Of a DNA stretch of 64,000 nucleotides, positions 50,236-61,066 are shown piece by piece. The notes beneath the pieces were generated by a model. The model was not told where the DNA came from and did no database searches. It was given only the letters and a program-made list of their open reading frames with translations. A program made the position numbers and the translations under genes. This DNA is from Silurus meridionalis (Eukaryota; Chordata; Actinopteri; Siluriformes; Siluridae), in assembly GCF_014805685.1 (NCBI RefSeq), contig NC_060906.1, positions 11,658,846 through 11,722,845 of the forward strand, in the 5' to 3' direction. Position 1 is the stretch's first letter, and each line of letters opens with the position of its first letter.

Positions 50236-51314
50236 CATTGTAAATATGTTGTATATATGTTTAAATATATAAACTTTTAACTTATTTTTATGCAACAAAT
50301 AAATTTACCCTGCACATAGCATACTGCTTATCCTATATTATCATAAACAACACCTCTATAAATACACATTTGTGCGTAGTGCATCTGTTTTTGCTAGTGT
50401 AAACCATAGTGTAATTGTGAAATTCATCCATAATTAAATTCACTGTAAATTGAGTGAAAAAATAATTTTTCTTTTATTGTTATGCTATTGCTTTAAATAC
50501 CCCAATAATAAACCAGTAAAAAAAAGACAAACACAACCTACGTCTACATTTTAGATATTTCTGATATCATGTTTGCCTTTGCTAGCTGTTTTGTTCTTTT
50601 CATTTTCTGTTTCTTTGTTTGCTCAAGTATTCTAATATACATTACATTAAGATGCTATCAACATCACAAAAGCCTTCTTTGTCATACGTTTATGTGAAAT
50701 ACACACTTGCAGTAGACACTTTAGTTCATCTAAGAAGCGCATGTTTTTATATAGTAAATAATGTTTATATTATGTTTATTTCCAACTTGATGCGTTTGTT
50801 TTTCAGTATTTGATTTCCAAGCTGTATCTTCTGCTTCATTTCACCTCTACATATCTTAAGACTCTATGCCCTCTCAATACTCTCTCAGGCTGTTGACCTT
50901 CCCTCTCCCCATCTTTCAACATGTTTTTCCCTTGCATTTTCTCTAAATTCACTAAATGTCATTACATTTCTTTTCACCTTGCAACTCTGTTTCAACACAT
51001 TCATAATAACTTTGTCAGCCGTTTGTTTTTATTCAACCCTGTATAGTGTTGCCCCAGGTTAATGGTTTTCTGTTACCAGTCTATCATATTAACTTTGCTG
51101 AAGGGTCCCCATGTGTAACTCCTTGAGAAATACTTCAGTCAGGTCCGAAACAAAATGATACAAAAGATTTCACAGAACAATGTTATGTCCTATAGTTTTC
51201 TTAAGAATAACCTTTTGCTGTTACATTTATACAAAAACGCATAGATTTTTTATTGCATTTATTTCTTTGCATATCCCAGATTGAAGTTCAGGTAAGGCAG
51301 TAAAATCAAGCATG
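50236..51314. other. Intergenic stretch without a recognised gene
   Basis: AT-rich DNA, no supported feature. Confidence 0.6.
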
Positions 51315-51413
51315 ATATGATATGGCACCCCTTGAGAATAATGGTTAAAGACCTTGCTCTTACAAACTACTACTCAGAAGCCCAGAACCTTAACCAGTGA
51401 GCCACCACTGGCA
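51315..51413 (-). mobile_element. Possible tRNA-derived SINE fragment
   Basis: The - strand reads GTGGTGGCTCACTGGTTAAG followed by GTTCTGGGCTTCTGAGTAG. The first part resembles a Pol III A box in a tRNA-like head; no convincing B box follows. Confidence 0.35.
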
Positions 51414-51508
51414 TTGTTAATTGCACAAATGGGTATACGAACAGTTGAGTTTTGTAACAAAGTTTGATAGATATAATCAGTCATAAATGAAGATTGATAA
51501 CGTCTCTA

Positions 51509-52260
51509 GGTTACGAACGTAACCCTAGTTCCCAGAGGGAATGAGGCGCTGCGTCGAAACGCTATGGGAACGCCCCTGCGTGACCGCGCTCTGAACCACG
51601 TGTGAAATCTAGCCAATAGGCAAGCCGTGATGTCATAGACAGGCGATCGGCCCGATCGGAGCGGGGACCAGGACTCGCAACCGAAACAGCTGAACCGACC
51701 GCCTTCAAAGACTCGTCCTGTGGAGATAAGCACCCAGTGCTCGCACTGGACACAGCTGGGCGTCGTAACCCCTGGTCGGGGGCTATAAATAGAGGAGGGC
51801 AGAATGCCAGTAACACGACACATCGTGTGGGAGCACCCAGCCTCATGTAAAGAAACACTCTGGCCATGCCAGGGGGCAACTCCAGGCGGGACGAGGCAAC
51901 TGCCAAGTCCCAGACAGGCACTCTGAGTCGCGTCCCGGGCCTCAGCCTCCGGGCGCCACGGAGGAAACGTGTCACCAATGGGACCTACCCAGCGAACTCG
52001 GAAACCCTCAGGGTAGAAGGGGTTAACCCTGCGGCAAACTGTACCTGCAAAAACTCCAGAACTGAACCGACCGGGCAGTTAACTGGGTCCAAGTCATGGT
52101 GCTCACACCGTGACGCGATCAGTCACCATCGTGCGGCGTACGAACTCCTCGTGGAGGGAGCTCCGGAGTGGAGAAGGGCCTCTACTACCTATTGTCCGTG
52201 CGGACCAACACATGGCGATCTCTCAGGACTGGGAGGAAGCGACTGCCAGCATTCCCCACT
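51509..52260 (-). mobile_element. DIRS-type retroelement, internally deleted relic with terminal repeat
   Basis: On the - strand from 52260: an RNase H piece FLPVLRDRHVLVRTDN (52250-52195), then a jump into the tyrosine-recombinase N-terminal region SVLEFLQVQFAAGLTPSTLR (52085-52020), VTRFLRGARRLRPGTRL and VPVWDLAV (51975-51895), a short AFCPP..PDQG piece, and CPVRALGAYLHRTSL (51760-51715). The recombinase C-terminus with its catalytic residues is missing. The element ends in GC-rich terminal sequence closing with GGTTACGAACGTAACC (51509-51524), a near-palindrome typical of the ends of this fish family. Sequence is GC-rich against an AT-rich background. Confidence 0.7.
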
Positions 52261-52283
52261 GGTTCCAACTCTGATTACTTCCA

Positions 52284-52427
52284 TTTCGTGGATCATCTCC
52301 ATTCCGTGGATCACCCCCATTCCGTAGATTATCTCGGTTCCATGGATTACCCACGTTCCGCGGATTATACTCCTTCCGAGGATCATACCCATTCCGTGGA
52401 TTAGCCCCATTCCAAGGATTATACCCG
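52284..52427 (+). repeat. 18-bp minisatellite, eight units
   Basis: Eight consecutive units of the form TTCCGTGGATYAYMCCCA with a few substitutions each and no length change. In the + frame they read as a six-residue repeat of the HSVDHP type. Confidence 0.95.
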
Positions 52428-52561
52428 ATGTGCGGCTCTTACCCAGCTTCCGGCCTCACTCCGCTTCACGGTTCGTAACTCTATCTGACTCTGGTGTTGT
52501 TCCTTAAATCAATAAACATGATAGTTACTCTCTTTGTCTCAGCGTGGTCCGGGCCCTGACA
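52428..52561 (+). mobile_element. LTR-like 3' end next to the minisatellite
   Basis: After the minisatellite comes a GC-rich segment with AATAAA at 52511-52516 and a terminal GTCTCAGCGTGGTCCGGGCC then CTGACA, the layout of a fish LTR end (signal, U5, ...ACA). No matching LTR start or partner copy was found in the window, so this is tentative. Confidence 0.35.
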
Positions 52562-55159
52562 GGGGTCTACTTTTTTTTTTTTTTTTACCATATGTCTATA
52601 CTTTATGTAATGCTCAAGGCATTTAAAACCATTTGGAAAATTGTTCCTTATTAAAAGCAAATGGCTTTAACCATTAATCATGGTTGGATTACAACAGAAA
52701 TGACTGTCTGAACTTAATTAAAAGTAATTTATATATATGGTTGATGGATCCAAACATAAAGATCTCTGTTGTAAATATTTTGTCCTTGTGAAATTGTGGT
52801 CTCTCAGTTATATGGCTGAGCAACTCCCATTATAAACCATAGAACTCACAACAAAGAACTCACATTATAAACAATTTGATATTCTCTTCCTGTTAAGCAT
52901 TATGGAACTGATCTTTCCAATATGACATTCATAAGATTTCATACTAAAGGACAAAAGGGAACACAATCAAGCAATTGCTGGAACAATTAGACTAAGATGA
53001 CTTTTTACACTCCATCCCCATTGCTATCAGATAATGGCTTGCCCCTCAATTCATGCTTAACTAACTTTACAACCAATTATGCATAATGTAGAGATTAATT
53101 ATACCAGCAGAGTGAATCATGCATTCCGCCTGAAGGCTCTACCATTCTGTTTTTCCATGTGACCAGGCACATTCCTATGTTTGTGCACATATTTCAGAGT
53201 GAAAAAAATCTCAATTGGCCTAGAGGTATATGTGATATGACTTCATTATGCTGGCTTTACTAAAGCTTGCAGCTCACTCTATTAACATTGTGCTGTACCA
53301 ATTTAACCCATTTTCTGCTGCAAGGAAGCAGGCTTTGTGCTCTTACACTAGTGTTATTTATAGTCCACCAAAACTGTTCAGATGCAACACAACAAAGACC
53401 ATTCGTTCATTCGATTATTCATCAATTAATCTAGAGCTGGATTTTTAAACCAGGGGATTGCTGCTGAGGTTCTACCAGGAGTAGTCACACATTTTATTTA
53501 CAGTTCAGATTTTTGCTAACATAAAACTGCAATCTAAATTAAAGTTAACATTGCAGACAATTGCTCCTTGAACTATGTTGTGTGTCTTGTTCACAGAGGT
53601 ACACTACAACACTGACTTGGTGATCTTTAAAGGACTAAATGTCACTGAGCATGGTAGCTCCATTAACTACATTACCCAAATTTACTTCAGTTCCTTATAC
53701 TGAAGCAGTCATCTGTTAGCAGGACTGGCATTTTGCATCTAATTCTCTCTTGTTGCCACAGTCACATAAAGAAGACATATGCCAGCTGCATAAACAAACT
53801 CTGGCTCATTCTTTCATTGCTTTCATTCTTTCTGGCATTCTTTAGCCCATGTGCACAGCAGGATGCTTGAGTTTAGTTCATGTCTCCTACTTGCAGAGAG
53901 AAAATGATCTTCAGCATCTGCTGAACACAACTCATATTCACTGAGGTGCATATGTAAAAAAACATATCAGAGTTTATCAAGAGAGTGAAGATAAAAGATG
54001 AGTTGCTGGAGTGAATTAGAAAACAGTATCATATCATAAATGACAGGAGGGATAACTCATTTAAACAGGACTTACTTAACAAGTTGATATGTACATTTTG
54101 TACAGGTACACATGGCTCTGATAAAGTGGCTTTTTCTTACTCACATGCACACACTCAAATATGATCTCATGCATGAACGCCTCTAGACATGAGCACTGCG
54201 AGCAGCATAGGCCCAGTGACAGCAGATTTAAGTTCAGGGCTAATTAAAACACTAAAAATAGAGAAGGTGATGAATGTGCTGTCAAATGTTGCATGTAAGA
54301 AAGAGCCAGCACGAAGGAGAAAGTGAGAGGCAAGGGGCATGTGTGATGATTCTAAAGTGTACTGGAAAGATACAGTGAATGTGTTAAAGTGTGTTTGCTG
54401 ATGTTTGGTATTTCAGTGTCTAGAGTACTGTGCTATTGTTCTGTAATGAAGTAAACCTTTTTTTTTTTTCAGTTTTGGGGAAATAAAATGGAGAAACTAA
54501 AACTTTGAATCAATTAAAAAAAAAAAATTAAAAAGACAAAAATTGTTTTTATGATGATTGACATTTTGTAAGTTACTTTAAAAACTGTTAAGCATAAAAA
54601 GTGTTTTTCAACTAATTAATTGTATGTTTTCATAGGGGAAAATGTTATCTATTGCTGATATATGATATCCAAATGTGTGCTGGTCATATGTATGACTAAT
54701 GCTATGAAGCTTCTATGTACAGGAATTGATCAAAAGTAAAAATTTCATGCCGGTATTTACCAATATCTTGAATTTGATTCTCTTTCTAATTAAATTTGTT
54801 AGCTACAGGAATCAAAGCTAGTCAAATATGGAATTAATAATTAAAACAAGCCAACTTGGATGAAGATAATGTTAATGTTAAAAAAGCAGTAAAAATTCTC
54901 AACATTTCAAATTGTGACACAGAATTTGATTTGCTTACTCCAGCATATTTAAACATTTTACTGAGATAATAGTCTGGTGCAGTCTTCAACCACACACATG
55001 GATAGCCATACCATTAATTGCATTGTGTAGAATGAGAAGGTCACAGCACATCATTAATTGGATTCCTGATTGTCTTTTCTAGATTTCTTTAATCTTATTT
55101 GGAATATTTAAACTAAAGTGATTGAATGCTGAACAGAGCTCTTTAGACTGATATATAGT
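52562..55159. other. Intergenic stretch without a recognised gene
   Basis: AT-rich DNA with a poly-T tract at 52568-52586. Open frames are short and lack recognisable domains. Confidence 0.6.
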
Positions 55160-55310
55160 GTATAATTCAAAATTCAAGAGTTTGTCATATGTACCGGAAA
55201 CACCCTGTTCCACCATACAATGAAATTCTTACTTTGTGAATCGTCCAAGCAGCCTATGACATTTATTATAAAGACATAAGGAAAAAACACAACACATAAG
55301 TGACAAATTT
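55160..55310 (-). mobile_element. 3' end of a CR1/L2-group LINE
   Basis: TCAAGAGTTTGTCATATGTA then ACAATGAAATTCTTACTTTG is the reverse complement of a common fish LINE 3' terminus (CAAAGTAAGAATTTCATTGT). No coding part is recognised. Confidence 0.5.
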
Positions 55311-56465
55311 ACAAAGGCAAATGCAAGAAACACAAATTTGTGCATGTATATCATACACAGTGTACAACACAGTGTACAACGAGGATATGCATGTGCAAAT
55401 TGACTGGAGAAGAATAGAAGAGGTTCAAATGGAAAGCAGTAAAAATTGGTTTCATTTAAAGAAGTTTTTGGTTGTCTGCCACTCTGAAGAACATTGCTAG
55501 TATGAATAAGCAGCTTTAATAGGAGAAGTTTAATAGGAGAAAAAAAATCACTGATCTCCAACAAAAGGATACCAGCAAATTTTCACAGTTAGATCTTTAA
55601 AACAAAAGATCAAGAACTTTGTTTTTCTCTTTACCATTTTCAGTGATGTCTAATGTTATAAAAATCGGAGCAATAATGAAGACTGTAAACCTTAGTCGGG
55701 TTAGTTAGTGATTTAATAAAATGAGAAGTGTGGTGGCTTTGAAAGTGGAATTTAGTGTGAACTTTTAATCTCTAAAACCTGTTTATTTAGGCTAAGCTGA
55801 GAAAGCTGTACAGAATGAAGGACTAAAGCGATGTTTCATATCTATCAGCAGTTAGTAAAATAGTATTAGAGGTAATGAATAAAACCCTAAAAACAGGCCA
55901 ACATATTTTGAGAATAAATCTCTGATTGTGAGGATCTTGACGAGCACATGACAGGAGACAATATTAATATTAACATGCAAGTAGTTGAAAAAAGAATTTT
56001 TCTTTAGGGAAATGTAAAATCTATACCTCTCATTCTTTTTAAAGCATTTCATTCATTCTTTTATTTTATCCACTTTTCTTTTTTCTGTCCTCCATGCTAC
56101 ACATGCTCATATACATATGAAAGATGCATAACAGGTATCAATTGAATGACTTTAGGTCTTTCAATTTAACCTTCCTTTCAGCAAGGTATGACCTGTTTAT
56201 TACATTTTAAAAGCTCATAACAAAATGTTTGAAATCTGATTTGACCATATTTATTGTATACACATATAGTGAAATACTTTATTCACTCTATTTACTGATT
56301 GTAATCAGTATTATTTCTAACTGCAAAAAAAGCGTCCTAGAATTTTTTCTTTTTAATCCTGTTTTTTTTCTTTTACTTAAAAAAAAAAAAACGCATCACT
56401 GTAAACTACTGAATATGTTTAAAAACTATTTTCTTGTTAATATTGACATTATGTCGAAAAACATC
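55311..56465. other. Intergenic stretch without a recognised gene
   Basis: AT-rich DNA with a poly-A run near 56380. Nothing supported. Confidence 0.6.
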
Positions 56466-56775
56466 AACCCACCCATTAGGGTTGCACAAACCAGTGCATT
56501 CTTAGTGCCGGTCCCAAGCCCGGATAAATAAGGAGGGTTGCGATAGGAAGGACATTCAGCATAACACATACGCCAAATCAGATATGCAGATCATAAACCA
56601 GAATGTCATACCGGATCACCACAGGTATTGTTAGCCAACAGGGTACTGGTGGAAATTGGGCTACTGTTGGCCAAAGGAGGAAAAGGAGAGGTGGAAGACA
56701 TGTACAGAGACAGCAGGGAATGTGTGTCGCTTGTCTGGAAGCATAGCATGCTAGGTCAGTTCTTGTGGAAGATGA
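56466..56775 (+). mobile_element. RTE-like LINE, 5' fragment
   Basis: GCACAAACCAGTGCATTCTT, AGTGCCGGTCCCAAGCCCGG, GGAGGGTTGCGATAGGAAGG and GGTGGAAATTGGGCTACTGT form a well-known fish repeat block belonging upstream of the RTE-type reverse transcriptase found at 30.3 kb. The reading frame is lost. The 3' counterpart of this copy is at 60005-60312. The right border with the DIRS sequence is approximate. Confidence 0.6.
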
Positions 56776-57640
56776 CTCTATGAGGAGGGTGCTCCCTCTC
56801 CTCATGGTTTTGGCCCCGCTTTAATTAAGGACCTGGGGCTTGCAAATGGACATGGTAGAAGGTCTGGAGACGGGCTTGTCCCTTTCTCCCTCCTCACCTG
56901 CCAGGTCCAGCGTTCTGTGCAAGGTTGGGAAGCACGCCTTTTGGCAGTTTCTTCCTGTTGTGATGAGAGCTCTTATCTCCACCTCTCTTCCTCTGTGGAG
57001 GGGGGGATGGATGTCTGCGAGCCTCTGAGACAAACCCTCAGCCAGTCCTTTTAAAGGAGCTATTAGAGGTAGTGACCCGTGCCATAGCCAAGCTTGGGAA
57101 AGATTGGCCAGCCAATCAGCAGCCGTGTCACTGCCTCCACGCCGGGGTCTGCCTATTTTCTCGGACCTGCACACTGAAGTGTCCAGGTCTGGGGCCAAAC
57201 CGTATTCGGCCTGCCTCTTCAGTCCTAAGGCTATATGCTAATACAGTTGGACTGAAACAGTGTGGTTATGGGACAATTCCCCAGGTTGAAGAGACGCTGG
57301 CTAGCTATCTTTTCCCGGGTGCTGCGTCCTCCCTAAAAACCCCAGTACGCCCCTTCAAACTACCTTGGCATTGGTGGGCAAGGCTTATGCCTTAGCAGGT
57401 AAAGCCACAGGCTGTCTTCACACCATGGCTGTGCTGCAGGCCTATCGAGCTGACCTACTATGGGAACTAGACATAAGAGAAACATAAGAGAAACGGGTGG
57501 TCAAGAAATCTGAGAACTCTGCTGTGCGACAAACCTAGCTCTAAGGGCAATTAAAGAGCCCGCTAGGGCCACTGGCCAGTCCATGGGCCTCCTTGTGACT
57601 ACTGGCAGGGAGCACTTTTATATAAGGACCATAGCAGACA
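56776..57640 (+). pseudogene. DIRS-type gag remnant, + strand
   Basis: Frame-shifted pieces read, in order, LGLQMDMVEGLETG-like, SLSPSSPARSS, EVVTRAIAKLGKDWPANQQ, VGLKQCGYGTIPQVEETLAS, YLFPGAASSLKTPV, VGKAYALAGKATG, HTMAVLQAYRADLLWEL and LVTTGREHF. This order is that of the gag protein of fish DIRS-type elements. Stops and frameshifts make it inactive. It reads toward the recombinase piece at 57660-58110, which lies on the opposite strand. Confidence 0.7.
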
Positions 57641-57659
57641 AACAGCTCCAACTTCCTCC

Positions 57660-58115
57660 ACATTCTGTCCTGTGGATGTATGTGTCCAGTGCTCCCAGTG
57701 CTTAGTTTATCCTTATCAGGGGCTTGAAAAGGATGAGATAGAATGCCTGCAGCACGACAGTGTCATGGGGGAACCGTGGGCACCTCAGGTACATACCTTG
57801 GTTTGGTTTAAAGAAAGGCACTGGCCATGCCAGGAGTGAACTCAAGGGTGGAGGGGGCCACGGAAAGAGCCTGTAGGTCCCAGGACACGTAACATTTCAG
57901 GGTCAATGGAGACAAGCGTTAGGCAAACTGCTCCTGCAGGAACTCCAGCACTGATCCAAAAGGGAAGTTAACTGGTCCAATTGGTGGTGCTCACACCATG
58001 CAAAAACAGGCACCATTTAGCGGCATACGACCTCCTTGTAAAGGAAGCTCAGGATTGGAGGATGGGCTCCACTACCTTGTTACAGAGACCAGCTTTTAAG
58101 AACAGGGGCCACAGC
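57660..58115 (-). pseudogene. DIRS-type tyrosine recombinase remnant, - strand
   Basis: The sequence is collinear with the DIRS relic at 51715-52200: the blocks AAAGAAAGGCACTGGCCATG, CAGGAACTCCAGCACTGATC, AGTTAACTGG and GTGCTCACACC recur in the same order. On the - strand it gives broken pieces such as YVPEVPTVPP and LGALDTYIHRTE. Catalytic C-terminal residues were not found. Confidence 0.6.
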
Positions 58116-58289
58116 CTTTATAACTCTGAGCAGGGGTGGAACCAAGATGCCCTCTGGCTGGGAAAGATCACCCCTGGGAGGATTTTCTAAAGGAGGTTCC
58201 TTAAGTAGGGCCACCAGGTCAACCAAGGGGACTACCAGGAGGAGATGGACTTCATCCTGGCAAACTCTCTAGAACTCCTTGGAGCAGCG

Positions 58290-59800
58290 TCATAAAGGGG
58301 GGAAGGGGTACAGGTGCAGCATTGTCCACGTCTGTACCAGTGCTCTTGAGTCGAAAACAAATCCACTTGTGCTTTGTAAAACCACCATCATATCTGTTGC
58401 AACACCTCGGAGTGGAGCCTCCATTCCCCCGGGCCTTGGCCCTTGCCTCAAGAGGGCATTTGCTCCCTGATTTAGGTACTCAGGGATGTCAGCTGCTCTC
58501 AATGAGAGCAGTCTTCTCTGGGACCACAGGAGAATCTGCCGTGCTAGCCCATATAGGACCAGCGCATGGTAATCCCTCAGGTCTGGGAGAAGTGCTTCAG
58601 AGCCAGAAGCACGGCTAGCATCTCCAGGCAGTTTATGTGCGAAGTAAGCTAGAGCCAACTTCATCAACCTTGGGGCGGAGCGGTCATGAGTGCCCGCACT
58701 CACACCCCATGAACGATGCATCTGTCGTTAGCATTACATGATGACAAGAAGCTCCCAGGATAGGGCCTTTAGACAGGAATGCAGGTTCTTTCCACACATT
58801 AAAGGGCTTAAAGGGCTCGTCGCAAGACCTTGATTGTGCGGCATGGGTTGCCCTTGCGGGAAAACTCTGTCTTTTAGCCACCTCTGGAGGAGTCTCATGT
58901 GCAGGAGGCCAAGTGGAATCACATTGGATGCCACTGCCATCAGCCCCAGCAGCCTCTTGAACTGCTTCACAGTAAGTGACTGGCCTTCTTTCACTCTAGT
59001 GACTGCTGTGAGGATAGCCTTGATCCGAGTGGGAGACAGCTGTGCTCGCATGACGGTTGAGTCCCACACTAGGCCTAAGAAGGTGGTTATCTGTACTGGA
59101 GAAAGCACACTCTTCTTGGCATTTAATCTTAACCCCAGCTCCTTCGGACAGGCAAAAGTGATATCTTGATGCCGGACTGCCAGAAACCCTGATCAAGCTA
59201 ATATCGACCAATCATCAATATAGTTCAGAATGCAGATGCCCCGGTGTCTCAGCAGGGTCAGAGCCACATTCATACACTTTGTGAGGTTGCGAGGTTAAAG
59301 CCCAAGGCAGTACGTGTCCTTTAGATCTATCCTGACAGTCCAGTCCTTCGGACATGATCTGATACACAACCTGCTCAAGCGTGAGCATCCTGAACCTGAA
59401 CCTCATTAGTGAGCGGTTCAAGTAGCGTAAATCCAGAATAGGACCCAACCCCCATCCTTCTTGGGAACCATGAATTACTGGCTGTAGAACCCGAACTGTC
59501 TGTTTAAAGGAGGGACCACCTCGATAGTAAGTACTTCTTGGTTCATTACCAGAGCCTGCTCGGGTCCCACCAGACTGAGACACACCCCGTCAAAGCGTGG
59601 AGCAGAGGACCCAAACTGAATCGAGTAGACTTTTCTGCCCTCCCAGGAAGTCTCTTAAGGGAACCAGTCTCTCGAAACTAGTCTCTGGTCCATCCAGAGC
59701 GGCTGGAGCAATGCATTGCAGCCATTGGGGTCTGAAGCACGAACGTGGCATTGTTAAGAGGCTGACCTTCTGGTGGTGCTGAAGGGGAATGGGCACCGTA
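58290..59800 (-). pseudogene. DIRS-type reverse transcriptase / RNase H remnant, - strand
   Basis: Pieces on the - strand, 5' to 3': ERLVPLRDFLGGQKSLLDSV (59.69-59.62 kb) and GLGPILDLRYLNRSLMRFRF then MLTLEQVVYQI (59.46-59.36 kb). After a gap that has lost the YLDD region in this copy come PVQITTFLGLVWDSTVMRAQ, VKQFKRLLGLMAVASNVIPL and LLHMRLLQRWLKDRVF (59.10-58.85 kb). Next are TTDASFMGCECG (RNase H, 58.74-58.70 kb), LPDLRDYHALVLYGLA and RLLSLRAADIPEYLNQGANA (58.58-58.45 kb). The order matches a DIRS polyprotein. Numerous frameshifts. Confidence 0.75.
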
Positions 59801-60004
59801 TAATGAGGTGTACACCGCCCCCTTGACCTAAGACCCTTTCATGTCAAGGCCTCTGCACCTAAGCCTGCTTGCCGGAGATGACGGCCCTCAGGTCTACTGG
59901 CTCATTAGGCTTGGGCTTACAGCGTCGCCTGGTAACACCAGGATGGGGCTGCGCCCCGTTTCTAAAGCGTTGTTGAAGCAGCTCGAGTTCCTGAAAGGGA
60001 ACTG
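59801..60004 (-). mobile_element. DIRS-type element, upstream edge of the - strand part
   Basis: GC-richer sequence joining the reverse-transcriptase remnant to the RTE fragment. The - strand has a basic, Pro-rich stretch (RRRCKPKPNEPVDL) like the end of a gag protein. The edge near 60000 contains the near-palindrome GTTCCTGAAAGGGAAC. Confidence 0.4.
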
Positions 60005-60312
60005 GTATGTTTTATGGTTTAGAGACAGTGGCATTGAATAAAAGACAGGAGGTGGGCCTGGAGGTAGCAGAGTTGATGATGCTGAGATTTTCATTGGAAG
60101 TTACGAGGATGGAAAGGATTAGAAATTAGTTTATTAGAGGGACCACACATGCAGGACATTTTGGAGATAAGGTGAGGGAGGCACGTTTGAGATGGTTTGG
60201 ACATGGGGTAGGATGCTGAGGTTGGAGCCACCAGGTAGGCGGAAAAGAGGAAGACCAAGAAAGATTTCTTGCTCTGTAATGGGAGCAGCCCAAAGAAAAA
60301 GAGGAAGATGTC
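60005..60312 (+). mobile_element. RTE-like LINE, 3' fragment
   Basis: TATGGTTTAGAGACAGTGGC, AAAAGACAGGAGGTGGGCCT, AGGATTAGAAATTAGTTTAT, TGAGATGGTTTGGACATGG and CGGAAAAGAGGAAGACCAAG match in order the antisense of the RTE copy at 30323-30721. The 3' end GTAATGGGAGCAGCCCAAAG with a GAAAAAGAG tail also matches. Frames are broken. Confidence 0.8.
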
Positions 60313-61035
60313 TAATAACATCATGAAGAGCATCAATAACTGCAATAATGGGTGGATGATCTTTATTCCCTCACCTCCTTTAGCATTATTCACAGGTAGC
60401 GTGTAATAGGATTGCTTTTATTCTTCACTCACCACATGAATACATTTTCCAGCAGTGGCCTAAAAGGTTTTCTACTTATAAGTGATGATTACCATTTCAC
60501 ACATATTTAATTTGCTTTTCTCATCAAGAAAGCTGCATGTGACTGTTTAATACATACTTTTATTTTAATGAATGTCTTCAAAATTTTCATTTGGGAACAG
60601 TACATCGGGAATAGATTTTGAGGATTATCTGCAGTTAAAGCTTGTAGACACAGTATTTCTGCTGATTTTTTTTATGCTCATCATTTCAGAAGTATATACT
60701 GTGTGAATAAAACTACAAAAAACATTTTCTCTGTCTGATGTACTGGAAATAATTGTTTTCCATACAAACCATAGCATAGTCATTTTCCTGTTTCCATAAA
60801 AGCCACAGAAACATCTACTGCTTTCATCTTCTACGCTTTAACAGCTAAAATGGATTTAAGTTTAAGCTGAAATTTAAGATGTAAGTTTAATATGTGTGCA
60901 TTGTGATTAGTTGGTAACAGTCACTCTCCAACCTGTAATACTTTGAGTTTAGTCAGAATGAAAGATAATTCTTGTCCAAGTGCTTGGGAAAATGTAGGGA
61001 GTTGGATCAGCAAAAAGATCAGAGTCTTTTGTACA

Positions 61036-61066
<31 letters not shown>

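Noticed and set aside
51562..51978. GC-rich 138-codon frame as a possible host gene
   Set aside because: Contains VTRFLRGARRLRPGTRL and related blocks of a DIRS-type tyrosine recombinase; it is retroelement sequence.
57072..57395. 107-codon + frame as a possible host gene
   Set aside because: Contains the gag blocks PQVEETLAS and SSLKTPV of a DIRS-type element.
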